Shown: piece by piece, positions 26,237 to 36,168 of the stretch
Numbering within the stretch: position 1 is the stretch's first letter
Layout: the number at the start of each line of letters is the position of its first letter
NCBI GenBank assembly: GCA_041399065.1
Contig: JAWKTN010000010.1
Span: 248,001-312,000, forward strand
Direction: 5' to 3'
Source: JAGQPD01 sp020426865
Lineage (GTDB): Bacteria; Planctomycetota; Planctomycetia; Pirellulales; Pirellulaceae
Length of the DNA: 64,000 bases
The notes under the pieces: model-generated
Told to the model about the DNA's origin: nothing
The model's input: the letters and a program-made list of their open reading frames with translations, nothing else
Databases searched by the model: none
Translations under genes and position numbers: made by a program

Positions 26237-27415
26237 TTACGCGATGCGTCGTTCCGCGTGACTTAGCAGGTGTTCGCGAAACGTGTCAACGTCCCAGCGT
26301 TCGTCCATCGCTTGGGACAACAGTTGTTGTTGCGATTGCGGTGCCAGTCCGCCGATGGGCGGGTCGCGATCGAGATTTGTTGGGAAGGAATATCCCTCGG
26401 CGCTTGCGGCAATCGCGGAGGCGATTCGTTCCGCGGATAGCTGACGAGCATCGCGGAGTTCGCACAATGCGGGATAGAGCGCCAGGCACATGCGAGTACG
26501 ATCGACACTTTCCATTGCGCGGCCGTACGCCGACGAAACTTGCAGGAGATTGGCCATTCGGTAAACGTTGTCCGTACGATTTCCACCGGCGGCGTGGAAG
26601 ACAGCCGGATTGAAGAACACCGCATCCCCACGTCGCATGGGCAATTGCACGGCGTATTGCCGGAAGTAGTCTTGAAACTCGGGCTGTCGCCAGGCAAGGT
26701 ATCCTTGTTCGTACCGCTGTGAAAAAGGAAGATAAAGCGTGGGGCCACTTGCAAGTGGCATGTCGACGTGTGCGACGGCCCCCTGCAAAGTCAACAGTGG
26801 ACATAGTCGATGCACGTGTGCCGGGAACTGGGCGACTTCCTCAGCTGTTTGAAATCCCATATGGTAGTCACGGTGGGCCGATTGAGGTTCGCCGCCAGGA
26901 TTGACGACATTGACTTGCGATGTCATTTGGTAGGCATTTCCCAACCACGCTTGGGCGATCCATGCCACAATCGGATTACCGTAATAGCGAGCAAACGTAT
27001 GTGGGTCGCTCAGGCAAAGTTTCTCCAGCGCATTCCAAATGCGATCATTCGCACCTGGCTTGGCGAAATGGTCGCCGGCATGTCCCGAGTCGCGATGCTG
27101 TTGGTCGATTGTTTGTCGAAAGAACGCCGAAGCAGCGTCGACGGATTCCAGGTCATCGAAAGCCTGTTCGATAACGACGATTCCTGGCCCTTCAAGCATC
27201 ACATCGGCCCATTCGGCCTGCATCTCGCGTCGTTGCGCGGGATCGCGAACTACATCGCGAATCGTGGGGCCTGCATAGATCGGAATATGTTGTTCCGTGC
27301 GGTCCGCATGCGCGTAACCTGCATCGAGCGGATGGGTATTGAGGACTGCGACCAGGTCGTCAAGTCGGCAATGGCGAGCGCTCCACCAGATGCGATCGGT
27401 ACGTGACGAAGCCAT
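26237..27415 (-). CDS. Phytanoyl-CoA dioxygenase (PhyH) family protein
   Basis: 392 residues. The 2-His-1-carboxylate iron site of Fe(II)/2-oxoglutarate oxygenases is visible: H181 and D183 in SAHRDYHMGF, and distal H274 in NPAVFHAAGGNRTDNVYRM, with R280 or R286 as the likely oxoglutarate-binding arginine. QGAVAHVDMPLASGPTLYLP is the usual cupin strand between them. These enzymes hydroxylate small organic substrates such as lipids, ectoine or natural-product precursors; the substrate here is unknown. No signal peptide, so cytoplasmic. It is divergent from the GH28 gene and has no operon partner. Confidence 0.85.
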   Translation of the reverse strand: MASSRTDRIWWSARHCRLDDLVAVLNTHPLDAGYAHADRTEQHIPIYAGPTIRDVVRDPAQRREMQAEWADVMLEGPGIVVIEQAFDDLESVDAASAFFRQTIDQQHRDSGHAGDHFAKPGANDRIWNALEKLCLSDPHTFARYYGNPIVAWIAQAWLGNAYQMTSQVNVVNPGGEPQSAHRDYHMGFQTAEEVAQFPAHVHRLCPLLTLQGAVAHVDMPLASGPTLYLPFSQRYEQGYLAWRQPEFQDYFRQYAVQLPMRRGDAVFFNPAVFHAAGGNRTDNVYRMANLLQVSSAYGRAMESVDRTRMCLALYPALCELRDARQLSAERIASAIAASAEGYSFPTNLDRDPPIGGLAPQSQQQLLSQAMDERWDVDTFREHLLSHAERRIA

Positions 27416-27560
27416 GTGGGCAGTCCTTAATTGGAGAATAATAGTGAGTTGAATGGCAATTATTGTACGAAATTAACATAGCTCCCGGCGAGCTCCATGG
27501 TCTACACTGGCAGTACGGCCACCTGCCACTAACCACATTACTCTGCGGGATAGAAATCCT

Positions 27561-28955
27561 ATGACAACTGCTTCCACGATTTACTCTAAATGGAACCGAT
27601 TCGCTCGTTACATTAGCATGGTCTGGTTATTATTCGTCGTTCTTGGTACCAGGCCGGCGACAGCTCAGCGAGTCGCGGAAGCGATCGGTTGGGATGCGGT
27701 ACCTGCGATCTTGGCGAACATTCAATCACCTGCATTTCCTGACAGGGACTTTGACGCTCGACAGCACGGTGCGAGGCCCGACGGCAAGACCGATTGTCGA
27801 CCGGCAATCATGGCAGCGATTAAGGCCTGCCATGAATCGGGTGGTGGACGTGTGATTCTGGAAGCCGGCGACTGGTACTGCAAGGGGCCCGTTCACTTGA
27901 AAAGTAATGTGAATCTGCATCTAAAAGAGGGAGCCACATTGCGGTTCAGTCCCCAACCGAAAGATTTCTTGCCGGTCGTACTGACAAGGTTCGAAGGTAC
28001 CGAACTGATGAACTTCTCACCGCCCATCTATGCCTTTGAGCAAGAAAACATCGCGCTGACCGGCAAAGGCACTATCGACGGCCAGGCCGATGACGATCAT
28101 TGGTGGGATTGGAAAGGGAGCGGCAACGAACATGTGGCAAAGCTGTTGGAGTATGGGGAAGGCAACGTGCCGGTTGCGGAGCGTCACTTCGGCGGAGACT
28201 ACCGCATTCGGGTTAATTTCGTGCAGTTCTACCGCTGCAAGAATATTCTGATCGAAGACATAACCGTGCACCGTTCGCCAATGTGGGAAGTGAACCCCGT
28301 GCTATGCGAAAACGTCACGGTGCGTGGCGTACATATCGATTCGCATGGCCCCAACAACGATGGGTGCAATCCCGAGTGTTGTAAGAACGTGTTGATCGAA
28401 GAATGTTACTTCGACACTGGCGATGACTGCATTGCCATCAAATCGGGGCGCAACGCGGATGGTCGGCGAGTTGGCGTGGCGAGTGAAAACATAGTTGTTC
28501 GCAATTGTCAGATGAAGGACGGCCACGGCGGCGTGGTATTGGGTAGTGAAATGAGTGGCGGCATTCGCAATGTGTTCGTCGAAGACTGCACGATGGACAG
28601 TCCACACCTTGAGCGTGCGATTCGTTTGAAGTCGAATTCGATGCGGGGCGGTTATCTGGAAAACATGTTTGTTCGCAACATCGACGTTGGGCAGGTCAGC
28701 GACGCCGTAGTGCGGATCAATCTCCAATATTGGGCGCCCGAGTCAGGCGACTATCCGCCGCGAGTGAGCAACATCGTTATCGAAAATGTTACGTCCAAGA
28801 AAAGTACCCGGCCCTTGTACCTGGTGGGGTTGGAAAACAGTCATATCGACGGTGTCGTCCTTCGCAACTGCCAGTTTCGTGGTGCGAGCAAACCGAGCTT
28901 GATCGAAAACGTAAAGCGATTAACATGGGAAAACGTGACGCAAGCCGATAAGTAG
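27561..28955 (+). CDS. Glycoside hydrolase family 28, polygalacturonase-like
   Basis: 464 residues. The N-terminus carries a signal peptide (ISMVWLLFVVLGTRPATAQ). The GH28 right-handed beta-helix shows all four active-site groups: NNDGCNPE with D267, GDDCIAIKSG with D288 and D289, GHGGVVLGSE with H322, and RLKS with R355/K357. The N-terminal FDARQHGARPDGKTDC is the domain entry common to bacterial relatives. It should hydrolyse galacturonan or rhamnogalacturonan outside the cytoplasm by an inverting mechanism. It stands near other carbohydrate genes of the region, with no visible regulator. Confidence 0.93.
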   Translation: MTTASTIYSKWNRFARYISMVWLLFVVLGTRPATAQRVAEAIGWDAVPAILANIQSPAFPDRDFDARQHGARPDGKTDCRPAIMAAIKACHESGGGRVILEAGDWYCKGPVHLKSNVNLHLKEGATLRFSPQPKDFLPVVLTRFEGTELMNFSPPIYAFEQENIALTGKGTIDGQADDDHWWDWKGSGNEHVAKLLEYGEGNVPVAERHFGGDYRIRVNFVQFYRCKNILIEDITVHRSPMWEVNPVLCENVTVRGVHIDSHGPNNDGCNPECCKNVLIEECYFDTGDDCIAIKSGRNADGRRVGVASENIVVRNCQMKDGHGGVVLGSEMSGGIRNVFVEDCTMDSPHLERAIRLKSNSMRGGYLENMFVRNIDVGQVSDAVVRINLQYWAPESGDYPPRVSNIVIENVTSKKSTRPLYLVGLENSHIDGVVLRNCQFRGASKPSLIENVKRLTWENVTQADK

Positions 28956-29014
28956 TCGGATCACGCTTGGCAAGATCATGGTCCGGCGTGGCCTTGACAC
29001 ATTGTTTCGCATTC

Positions 29015-32000
29015 CTACGGGACGCTGCCGGGCACCACTTGGTCCGTGCCAGACAAACCGATTAGTCCAGTGTGAAGCTCAATGTGGACTTCTTTGCCGT
29101 CGCGTAGGACGGTAAGTGGCACTGTGTCGGATTCGTCGTTCATGTCCTCGTCGTTGGCCTGTGGCGTTGTCCATTGCTGCAATTGTCGGAGGCTGTGGAT
29201 TTGCGTGCCTCCATAGCTCATCAGGATATCGCCGACTCGGAGCCCTTTCTGCTCTGCCTGACTTTGGGGTTGGATGAATCCAATGACTAGGCGAGTTGCC
29301 ACCTGTTGCCTTTGTTCGTCGAAATACGTGCGGTTGACCCAGTTGCCGTTGTTGTCGAATTCATCTCTCAAACCTGCATAACCATGCTGATGGTTTTTAA
29401 GCTGTTCGTCGACACCAAAATATACCTGTTCGGTTAAGAAGCCACGCGGGTCATAATCATTTCTCCATCCTGCAACTCCGTCTGCATCTAGTGTCAGATG
29501 GTCGTCGTTATCGAGTAGATAGACGGCCAGCACGCTTCCCGATTCGTTGTACTGCACTTTCTTCTTGCGAAACGAAATGACATCAGGAAAGCCGTAGTAT
29601 GTCTGCCAGGATAGTCGATTGTGGATGTACTCTGCTTGCCAACCCTGGTTTTCACCGTCGTAGTGGGTTGGATTGCCATCAATACCAAAGAACTCGCGGC
29701 TTACTTCGTTTCCATTGGGGTCAAAAGTCGAATTCCATCCTGCTATACCGCCTTCCGAGAGATTAGCGGCGAGTTGGCCGTGTTCACCGAGATATTCGCG
29801 GCGCTTCTCATTTCCGTTGTCGTCGTAGGCAGAGCGATTGGTGGCATAGCCGTCTGGGTGTCGCGTGGGTTCGCCATCTAATCCGACATAGGTCATGTCG
29901 ATCCACTGTCCGGTGGGACTGTACAAATTCTTCCATCCGTTTACGCCATTCTTGTCGAGCGTTGGCATATCGTTGGCGTCAAGATACATGACACGTATTA
30001 CCAACCCGTCTTCGTTGTATGTATCTTTCCTATTCGCGTACCCTTCCGCCCCAGAGTAACCATAGTATGTGTAGTCAAGCAATCGCGCTTGGTCGTAGCG
30101 TGCTTTCCACCCAATGTTTTCTCCATTTAATCGGCGTGGTGTGTCGTCGACGTCGATGAATTCCCGTTGTATTTCGTTGCCTCGTTCGTCGAATTCCGAT
30201 TTCCATCCGGCAATGTCTTCCTTCGACAGAATAGGTTTGCCATCGAGGCCCAGAAAGACGTGGCTTGTCTCGTTACCGCTGGGATCAAAAGTGGAGTGCC
30301 AACCCGCCGTACCATCGTTCGTGATGACGGGTTGGCGATCCAGGCCAAAATAGCGGCGGGCGGACAGTTCGCCGCGATCGTCATATTCGCTCGTCCAGCC
30401 GGCATAACCCTCGGACGACATGATGGGGTTTCCGTCTTCGTCCAGTAGCAGCGTTTCCGCTTCACGGTGGTCGCTGCCGTAAACAATGCGCTTCCGGGCA
30501 TATCCTTCGACCGTTTTATCATAGCCCGTGAACTCTGATTGCAATTTCCTTCCGCCTTCGAATATGTCCGCCCAGGAGTGGTAGCCAGCCTTTTGCCGGA
30601 CCAACTTGAATTCCGTGTCAAGGGTTTCTCCGTATACGACGTTACCTTCGCTGTTATACTCACTTCGAATTACCGCATACCCCAGGTTGTTAATTCTAAG
30701 CTTCCCACTGACGTCCAAATACCTTTCTTCGATCGGCAAACCGTTGGCACCGTACTGGGTTTCTACGGTTAGTACTCCGTCTCGGCGGGGGAAATCCGTT
30801 CCTTCCGGGCCCAAGAACACTCGGCGGACTTCCACGCCGCGATCGTCATAATTGGAGCGAAAACCAAACTCGCCCGTTTCCGGACTCATTGGCTTAGGTC
30901 TTTTGAAAGGATCGAAAGTCCGTTGTTGGATGCACAATTCGTTTTCGTCAAACACATACACCACATGGGTCGCACCCGTTCCTGATCGATCTTCCGGAAA
31001 TGCGGACAGCAGCGTCAATTCTGGCCGCACGTCCGGTATTTTACCCGAAGGGCGGGGCCGCGCCGGTTCGGCGGACGATTTTGCCTTGGGACTTACAGCC
31101 ATGGGACGAGGCTTAGGTGTTCTCGTCACGCGCAAGAATTGCCCTTCGTTGGGAGTGATAAAGCGAAACGCCCAAGTTTCTCGACCGTAGCTATTAAAAG
31201 CTCGCATGCCTAGTATCTGTCGTTCTGTATCATACTCATATTCGATATGCGTCGTACGTTCTTGTTCTGGCATTACCCCGTCGATCATCTTCGATGTCTC
31301 GACGCTTTGGGTAAAGTACATGTCGTGATGTAGTTCTCCTGAACAGCTGACTAAGTCTGCACTCACAACTGGACCGAAACGACCCCGGCGCACAATACGG
31401 AACGAATAATACCGATTCTTTACTTCGTCTTCGGAAATCTCGCCAACCCCGTGGGCAACGTCGTGTTTCCAGGTCACGTACTGAAAGTATTTTACGGCCT
31501 CCATTTCGTAGTCCACGAAGTTGCGGTGTTCAGCGTACCGATTCCAGGCAAACAATAAGGCGAACAACAGAATCATCGCACCCAATGCCGTGCTCATGAT
31601 TGATACCGGGCGTTTGCGGACCCAGCGAATGATTCGCTTGTAACGCGGAGTAGGCGCAATTAAGGGCGGCTCCCCATCTAAAAACCTCCGCAAGTCAGTC
31701 GCCAAAGCTGACGCGTTCTCGTATCGCTCGTCGGGTGTTTTACGTAGGCACGCGGAACATATAGCTGCCAAGTCACGTGGAATGTCAGCGCGTAAAGATC
31801 GCACCGGAGTCGCATCGGTGGCAGTGATATTGCGAATGAGTTCTACGTGAGTATCACCGCCGAAGGGTCGTTTACCAGTTAACAATTCGTAGAGCATAAC
31901 ACCGAGCGCATGCACGTCAGTGGCCGGCCCAATCTTACCGATCTGACCCCGTGCTTGCTCAGGGGCCATATACGCAGGAGTTCCCATGACATCGCCGGTT

Positions 32001-32704
32001 GACGATAGATTCGCCCCAGCATCCAAGTTTTTCGCCAACCCAAAATCTGCCACCTTTGGTTGACCGTCACGCGTCACCAAGACGTTGGCGGGCTTAAGAT
32101 CTCGGTGCACGATGCCGATTTGATGTGCGCTTCCCACAGCACTGGCCAGCTTTTCGATAAGCTCAGCCGCCTCCCTCGCGCTCAGAGGGGAGCGGTCGAT
32201 GACCGCCCGCAAATCACCCCCGTCGACGAACTCCATCGCATAGTAAGGGCGGCCATCGTGTTCGCCTAAGTCCAACACCTGTACGACATTGGGATGTTTA
32301 AGCTGAGCAACGTATTCCGCCTCACGCATGAATCGTGCTCGCGACGTTGCACTTGCATGAGCACCGCTCAATACCATCTTCAGCGCCACCACTCGATTCA
32401 ACGACAGTTGCCGCGCGGCATAGACAACGCCCATACCGCCACGACCTAATTCTTCTAGGAGTTCGTATCCGCGAACTGATACGGTCGGCAGCTTGGTGTC
32501 CCGAATGTCCGATCCAGCCCTTGACATAAACGATTCCGAACCGCTTTCGTGCGTCGCTGGTGATGAATTCGGATAGATAACGGTTTCATACGGGTCGCTT
32601 GCCCCGGCAGATCGTGCGTCGTCGTCGCTGCGTGGCGGGGTCGTGGCATCCTCGATATCGCGTTTCGCGTCATCTCTCGAAGGTTCCATTTGGTGGTCTG
32701 CCAT
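29015..32704 (-). CDS. Ser/Thr protein kinase with long YD-like repeat tail and PDZ domain
   Basis: 1229 residues. Residues ~80-345 are a complete PknB-type kinase: glycine loop GRGGMGVVY, K109, HRDLKPAN with D202, DFG at 220-222, APEQ at 247-250. A membrane helix (about 368-388, ALGAMILLFALLFAW) places the rest outside. Residues ~430-1130 are about sixteen degenerate units of 35-45 residues, each with a GW/S-x-Y/F-D core and a YFGxDGxP or similar turn (GWHSTFDPSGNE, FLGLDGKPI). The C-terminus is a PDZ domain (IGFIQPQSQAEQKGLRVGDI). It presumably senses an extracytoplasmic signal through the tail. The repeats look like RHS/MORN-type strands; exact family unknown. No neighbour is in operon with it. 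Confidence 0.9.
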   Translation of the reverse strand: MADHQMEPSRDDAKRDIEDATTPPRSDDDARSAGASDPYETVIYPNSSPATHESGSESFMSRAGSDIRDTKLPTVSVRGYELLEELGRGGMGVVYAARQLSLNRVVALKMVLSGAHASATSRARFMREAEYVAQLKHPNVVQVLDLGEHDGRPYYAMEFVDGGDLRAVIDRSPLSAREAAELIEKLASAVGSAHQIGIVHRDLKPANVLVTRDGQPKVADFGLAKNLDAGANLSSTGDVMGTPAYMAPEQARGQIGKIGPATDVHALGVMLYELLTGKRPFGGDTHVELIRNITATDATPVRSLRADIPRDLAAICSACLRKTPDERYENASALATDLRRFLDGEPPLIAPTPRYKRIIRWVRKRPVSIMSTALGAMILLFALLFAWNRYAEHRNFVDYEMEAVKYFQYVTWKHDVAHGVGEISEDEVKNRYYSFRIVRRGRFGPVVSADLVSCSGELHHDMYFTQSVETSKMIDGVMPEQERTTHIEYEYDTERQILGMRAFNSYGRETWAFRFITPNEGQFLRVTRTPKPRPMAVSPKAKSSAEPARPRPSGKIPDVRPELTLLSAFPEDRSGTGATHVVYVFDENELCIQQRTFDPFKRPKPMSPETGEFGFRSNYDDRGVEVRRVFLGPEGTDFPRRDGVLTVETQYGANGLPIEERYLDVSGKLRINNLGYAVIRSEYNSEGNVVYGETLDTEFKLVRQKAGYHSWADIFEGGRKLQSEFTGYDKTVEGYARKRIVYGSDHREAETLLLDEDGNPIMSSEGYAGWTSEYDDRGELSARRYFGLDRQPVITNDGTAGWHSTFDPSGNETSHVFLGLDGKPILSKEDIAGWKSEFDERGNEIQREFIDVDDTPRRLNGENIGWKARYDQARLLDYTYYGYSGAEGYANRKDTYNEDGLVIRVMYLDANDMPTLDKNGVNGWKNLYSPTGQWIDMTYVGLDGEPTRHPDGYATNRSAYDDNGNEKRREYLGEHGQLAANLSEGGIAGWNSTFDPNGNEVSREFFGIDGNPTHYDGENQGWQAEYIHNRLSWQTYYGFPDVISFRKKKVQYNESGSVLAVYLLDNDDHLTLDADGVAGWRNDYDPRGFLTEQVYFGVDEQLKNHQHGYAGLRDEFDNNGNWVNRTYFDEQRQQVATRLVIGFIQPQSQAEQKGLRVGDILMSYGGTQIHSLRQLQQWTTPQANDEDMNDESDTVPLTVLRDGKEVHIELHTGLIGLSGTDQVVPGSVP

Positions 32705-32971
32705 TGCGATTGCCTATTCAGCGAGGAGTCACTCTCCGAGTGACGTTTGCTGAACGGCCAAAATGCCGCCAGGTATTGGAAGATACTTGTCAGTTCGACT
32801 ACAACGTTAGGCTCGAGAAAGTACTCTTTGTACACAACGCACGCCACGGCCTCCACTAGTGGTTCATGTGTTTATATATATGCTTTTCTTCGGTGGAAAA
32901 GCTTTGCAGGAGTTAGGAATCGTGGATTGCCCGGCCCCGTCATTGTTGATGGGATCTTTGGTACTACCGGT

Positions 32972-33000
32972 TTGCCGTGGCACTTACTGTTGTCTAAAAT
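32972..33000 (+). promoter_or_regulatory. Sigma-70-type promoter for the membrane protein gene
   Basis: TTGCCG (32972-32977), a 17-base spacer and TAAAAT (32995-33000), 37 bases before the ATG at 33037, which has GAGG upstream. The rest of the 332-bp divergent gap between it and the kinase gene shows no gene; an AT-rich stretch (TTTATATATATG, near 32870) may belong to the kinase promoter. Confidence 0.5.
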
Positions 33001-33036
33001 CGATGCCATTACGAAGCAGCATTTCGAGGCAAGACA

Positions 33037-33621
33037 ATGGATACGAACCCCTACGCACCACCTGCGGATTTGAACCTGGCTCCCGATATGCTCTCGTCGG
33101 CAGAGTCAATTCGGCAGGCACATATCAAACATGAAGCGTCGATCAAATCGGTCGGGACGTTGTATTTGTTGGGGGCCATCTTGATCTTGGTCGCCTGCGG
33201 TGCCGCGACCTATGCGATGATGTCGGACGTCGACCTCACGACGAGTCCAGATGCGATTGCGGCGATGATCATGGGAGTGATCTACCTGTCGCTTGCTGGA
33301 TTGCAAATCGCTGCCGCCATCGGATTGTGGAAGCTGAAGTCATGGGCCCGCTGGGTGTCGGTAGTGATCTCTGCGCTCGGGTTACTTGCGTTCCCAATCG
33401 GGACGTTGATCAACGGTTACATTCTGTACCTACTGCTCTCACAAAAGGGAAACGTCGTTTTTTCCGCCGAGTATAAACGGGTGATTGAGGCGACGCCGCA
33501 CGTAAAATACCGCACGTCGAAAATCGTGATTGCGTTTTTGATTTTTTTGGTGTTGTTGTTCGTGTTGATCTTTGGCGTCGCCATCATTGGCAGCGTCATT
33601 GGCGCCCCGACTGCCATCTGA
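33037..33621 (+). CDS. Four-helix membrane protein of unknown function
   Basis: 194 residues. It begins MDTNPYAPPADLN, the NPYAPP opening common to planctomycete membrane proteins. Four hydrophobic helices follow: 43-63 (LYLLGAILILVACGAATYAM), 78-99, 108-130 (WVSVVISALGLLAFPIGTLI) and 163-190 (IVIAFLIFLVLLFVLIFGVA). It may be a DUF-type small integral membrane protein; no catalytic motif is seen. The next gene starts 25 bases later on the same strand, so the two are likely cotranscribed. Confidence 0.75.
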   Translation: MDTNPYAPPADLNLAPDMLSSAESIRQAHIKHEASIKSVGTLYLLGAILILVACGAATYAMMSDVDLTTSPDAIAAMIMGVIYLSLAGLQIAAAIGLWKLKSWARWVSVVISALGLLAFPIGTLINGYILYLLLSQKGNVVFSAEYKRVIEATPHVKYRTSKIVIAFLIFLVLLFVLIFGVAIIGSVIGAPTAI

Positions 33622-33646
33622 TCGCCATTGTTCCAACGAGAGAATC

Positions 33647-34846
33647 ATGACATCGAAATGGAATCGGCGCCAGCTGTTGCGTGGGATCGTCGCAGTTCCC
33701 GCTCTGGCTTTTGCCGACCGAGCTGTCGGAGCAGCAAACGTACCGGTTGTCAGCGTGGCTGGGGCAACTGACTCAGAAACCACGGCGATCATCGGCCACG
33801 TGAGCGAGTTCATGCAGCGGTACTCCGTGCCCGGCATGTCGCTGGCGATGACCCATGCCGGACAGCTCAAGTTGCTCGTGTGTGCCGGGTTCGCTAATCG
33901 AGAATCTCTGGAACAGATTACGCCCCGGCATCGGTTTCGTGTCGCCAGTGTCTCCAAACCGATCACGAGTATGACCGTGATGAAGCTGGCAAGCGGTGGA
34001 CAAGTCAATCTGGAACAACGCGTGTTTGGTGACGACGGGGTACTTGGGTATGGCGACGACATCGCGGCATTGGGCGACGAGAATGGCCAGCGACTGAAGT
34101 CCATTACCATCCGACACTTGCTGGAACACACGGCCGGCGGGTGGGGCAATCAAACTCGCGATCCCATGTTTACCGACGATGCCCTCGATCTTGACCACGA
34201 GTCACTCATCCGCTGGACGTTGGCAAATCGGCCACTCGAACATCCGCCCGGCACACACTACGCCTACTCAAATTTCGGATACTGCTTGGTCGGTCGGATC
34301 GTAGCAAAAGCAGTCGGCCGGCCGTACGAATCCGCTGTGCGGTCGACGATACTTGATCCGCACGGCTTGCACGATGCGACATTCCAGATCGGCGGCAACT
34401 CGCTGGATGATCGACAAGAACTCGAGGTTGTCTACTACGGCCAGAATAGCGACCCCTACGGTCGCCGCATGAATGTTCGACGGATGGACGCACACGGCGG
34501 CTGGGTTGCCTCACCCACGGACCTGGTGCGATTGGTTAACCGTGTTGACGGATTTCCCGGGCAACCCGACCTATTATCACACGACTGGATCCGCACCATG
34601 ACCACCCCGTCAACCGCCAATCCCAACTACGCAAAGGGCTGGGCCGTGAATAGCTCGAACAACTGGTGGCACATGGGCAGTTTTACCGGAGGAAGCTCGA
34701 TCGTCGCTCGGATCCACGATGATCATTGTTGGGCCATGACCGTGAATACTCGATCGCAGGAACCTGACTACATGCAGCAGGTCGATGCCCTCCCCTGGAA
34801 AATCCGCCGCTGCGTGACCACGTGGGGAAGCCACGATTTGTTCTAG
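33647..34846 (+). CDS. Serine hydrolase, class C beta-lactamase family
   Basis: I chose the ATG at 33647; upstream in-frame codons overlap the previous gene. 399 residues. Tat-like signal (NRRQLLRGIVAVPALAFADR), then the beta-lactamase/DD-peptidase fold: S101-V-S-K104 in RVASVSKPITSM, the Y-x-N motif Y207-S-N209 in HYAYSNFGYCLVGR, and WHMGSFTGGSS (HxG) near the C-terminus. HLLEHTAGGWG is a standard family block. Such enzymes in planctomycetes are mostly esterases or D-amino-acid peptidases; resistance to beta-lactams should not be assumed. It follows the membrane protein on the same strand. Confidence 0.88.
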   Translation: MTSKWNRRQLLRGIVAVPALAFADRAVGAANVPVVSVAGATDSETTAIIGHVSEFMQRYSVPGMSLAMTHAGQLKLLVCAGFANRESLEQITPRHRFRVASVSKPITSMTVMKLASGGQVNLEQRVFGDDGVLGYGDDIAALGDENGQRLKSITIRHLLEHTAGGWGNQTRDPMFTDDALDLDHESLIRWTLANRPLEHPPGTHYAYSNFGYCLVGRIVAKAVGRPYESAVRSTILDPHGLHDATFQIGGNSLDDRQELEVVYYGQNSDPYGRRMNVRRMDAHGGWVASPTDLVRLVNRVDGFPGQPDLLSHDWIRTMTTPSTANPNYAKGWAVNSSNNWWHMGSFTGGSSIVARIHDDHCWAMTVNTRSQEPDYMQQVDALPWKIRRCVTTWGSHDLF

Positions 34847-34848
34847 TG

Positions 34849-34874
34849 TTCCACGGCTGTCCCCAGCCGTGGAA
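34849..34874. repeat. Palindromic repeat / terminator-like hairpin
   Basis: TTCCACGGCTG and CAGCCGTGGAA (11 bp perfect) with a four-base loop TCCC, starting three bases after the stop of the hydrolase gene. It contains the same core as 19758-19775 in reverse, followed by AACATAATAGCCGTGCAACG. No T-run follows, so stabilisation of the upstream mRNA end is as likely as termination. Confidence 0.6.
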
Positions 34875-34977
34875 CATAATAGCCGTGCAACGTGGTGTGT
34901 TATACTGTCGCCTGCACGAATTTAGTGAAGCTGCGTGATTTCTTTCGAGTTTACTGGATAGCAGAGGGTTAGCGCCA

Positions 34978-36168
34978 ATGATCCTTTCTCGCGTTCGTTC
35001 TTCGCTCGTTATGCTCTGCCTGACCTTCTGGTCGAGTACCGCGTTGGTTACCGAAGCGCAGGTGGCGACTGGCCGTGTTGAGCCGGAAGGTGAAATCTCA
35101 GGTGGGCTACACCCCGAAATCGTGGACGTCCACCGCATCTGGGAAGCGGCTCCGCACAACGCGTTTACGGATCTTGTACATTGGAACGGCGCGTTATACT
35201 GCGCATTTCGTGAGGGTGAAGGGCACGCAGGTGATTTAGGCAAACTGCGTGTCATCGTGTCGTCAGATGGTGAACATTGGAAATCGGCCGCGTGGCTGTC
35301 GATGGAGCAGTTCGATTTGCGTGACGCCGCGCTTTCGATTACTCCCGATAACCGACTGATGGTGTTGGGCGGAGCCCAACAGCAGCGTGACGGCAAACGC
35401 GAGACAGGTACGTTTGTCAGCTTCTCCGCAGACGGTCAGCGGTTTACGGATCCACAGATCGTCGTGCCACCCGGTCGTTGGTTATGGCGCGTCTCCTGGC
35501 ATGGCGACACGGCCTACGGTGTGTCCTATGGTGCGAACGATGATCAGCCCCACACGGAGTTGTTGAGCACCAAGGACGGGACCACGTACGACGTCGTGTC
35601 GCAAAACATGTTCGACCGTGGCGGTTGGCCAACGGAAGCGAGGGTACGTTTTGACAATGACGGGACCGCGTATTGTCTACAGCGTCGTGACGGCGATGAC
35701 CATTCCGCCTATTTCGGCATCGCCAAGAGTCCTTACGAACAATGGCAGTGGCATGACCTCGGCGTGCGCATCGGTGGCCCGAATTTTGTGAAGATTCCCA
35801 GCGGCGATTGGATCGCGGCGGGACGCCTGTATGACGGCAAAGTGCGCACCGAGCTATTGTACCTGGACGTGGCGGCAAGACATGTCACACCCATTTTGCA
35901 ACTGCCGTCAGGCGGCGATACGAGTTACCCGGGGATGTTGTGGCATGACGGAATGTTGTGGGTCAGTTACTACGCCAGCCACGAAGGAAAAACGAGCATC
36001 TATCTGGCAAGGGTCCGCTTTCCCGGCGTATGTGGAAATGTCATTGACGTGGGCAATCGGCTCGAACCGTTTGTCGATCGCCATCTTGTGTCACGGATGA
36101 CGAATGCGGAACTGCGAATGCACGAACCGGTACCGGCCGAAGCGGTATTAAAGTTCGATCGCCCATGA
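34978..36168 (+). CDS. Sialidase-like exported glycosidase domain (ends at an in-frame TGA)
   Basis: 396 residues with a signal peptide (LVMLCLTFWSSTALVTEAQ). Residues ~45-350 form a sialidase/BNR-like propeller (VSSDGEHWKSAAW, TFVSFSADGQRFTDP, LLSTKDGTTYDVVS). From about residue 360 the sequence switches to the entry of another domain (NVIDVGNRLEPFVDRHLVSR, LRMHEPVPAEAVLKFDRP) and then hits TGA at 36166-36168. The following codons, in the same frame, continue EGAFCGYVTIMHDEGRLRAY, which belongs to that second domain. Relatives have Trp at this place (DRPWEG). A one-base change TGG to TGA would split a single 813-residue two-domain protein. Either a nonsense mutation or readthrough. Confidence 0.75.
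   Translation: MILSRVRSSLVMLCLTFWSSTALVTEAQVATGRVEPEGEISGGLHPEIVDVHRIWEAAPHNAFTDLVHWNGALYCAFREGEGHAGDLGKLRVIVSSDGEHWKSAAWLSMEQFDLRDAALSITPDNRLMVLGGAQQQRDGKRETGTFVSFSADGQRFTDPQIVVPPGRWLWRVSWHGDTAYGVSYGANDDQPHTELLSTKDGTTYDVVSQNMFDRGGWPTEARVRFDNDGTAYCLQRRDGDDHSAYFGIAKSPYEQWQWHDLGVRIGGPNFVKIPSGDWIAAGRLYDGKVRTELLYLDVAARHVTPILQLPSGGDTSYPGMLWHDGMLWVSYYASHEGKTSIYLARVRFPGVCGNVIDVGNRLEPFVDRHLVSRMTNAELRMHEPVPAEAVLKFDRP

Noticed and set aside
33647..34846. Beta-lactam resistance gene
   Set aside because: SxxK and YxN motifs only define the serine hydrolase fold; planctomycete members are mostly esterases or peptidases and nothing here shows beta-lactam activity.
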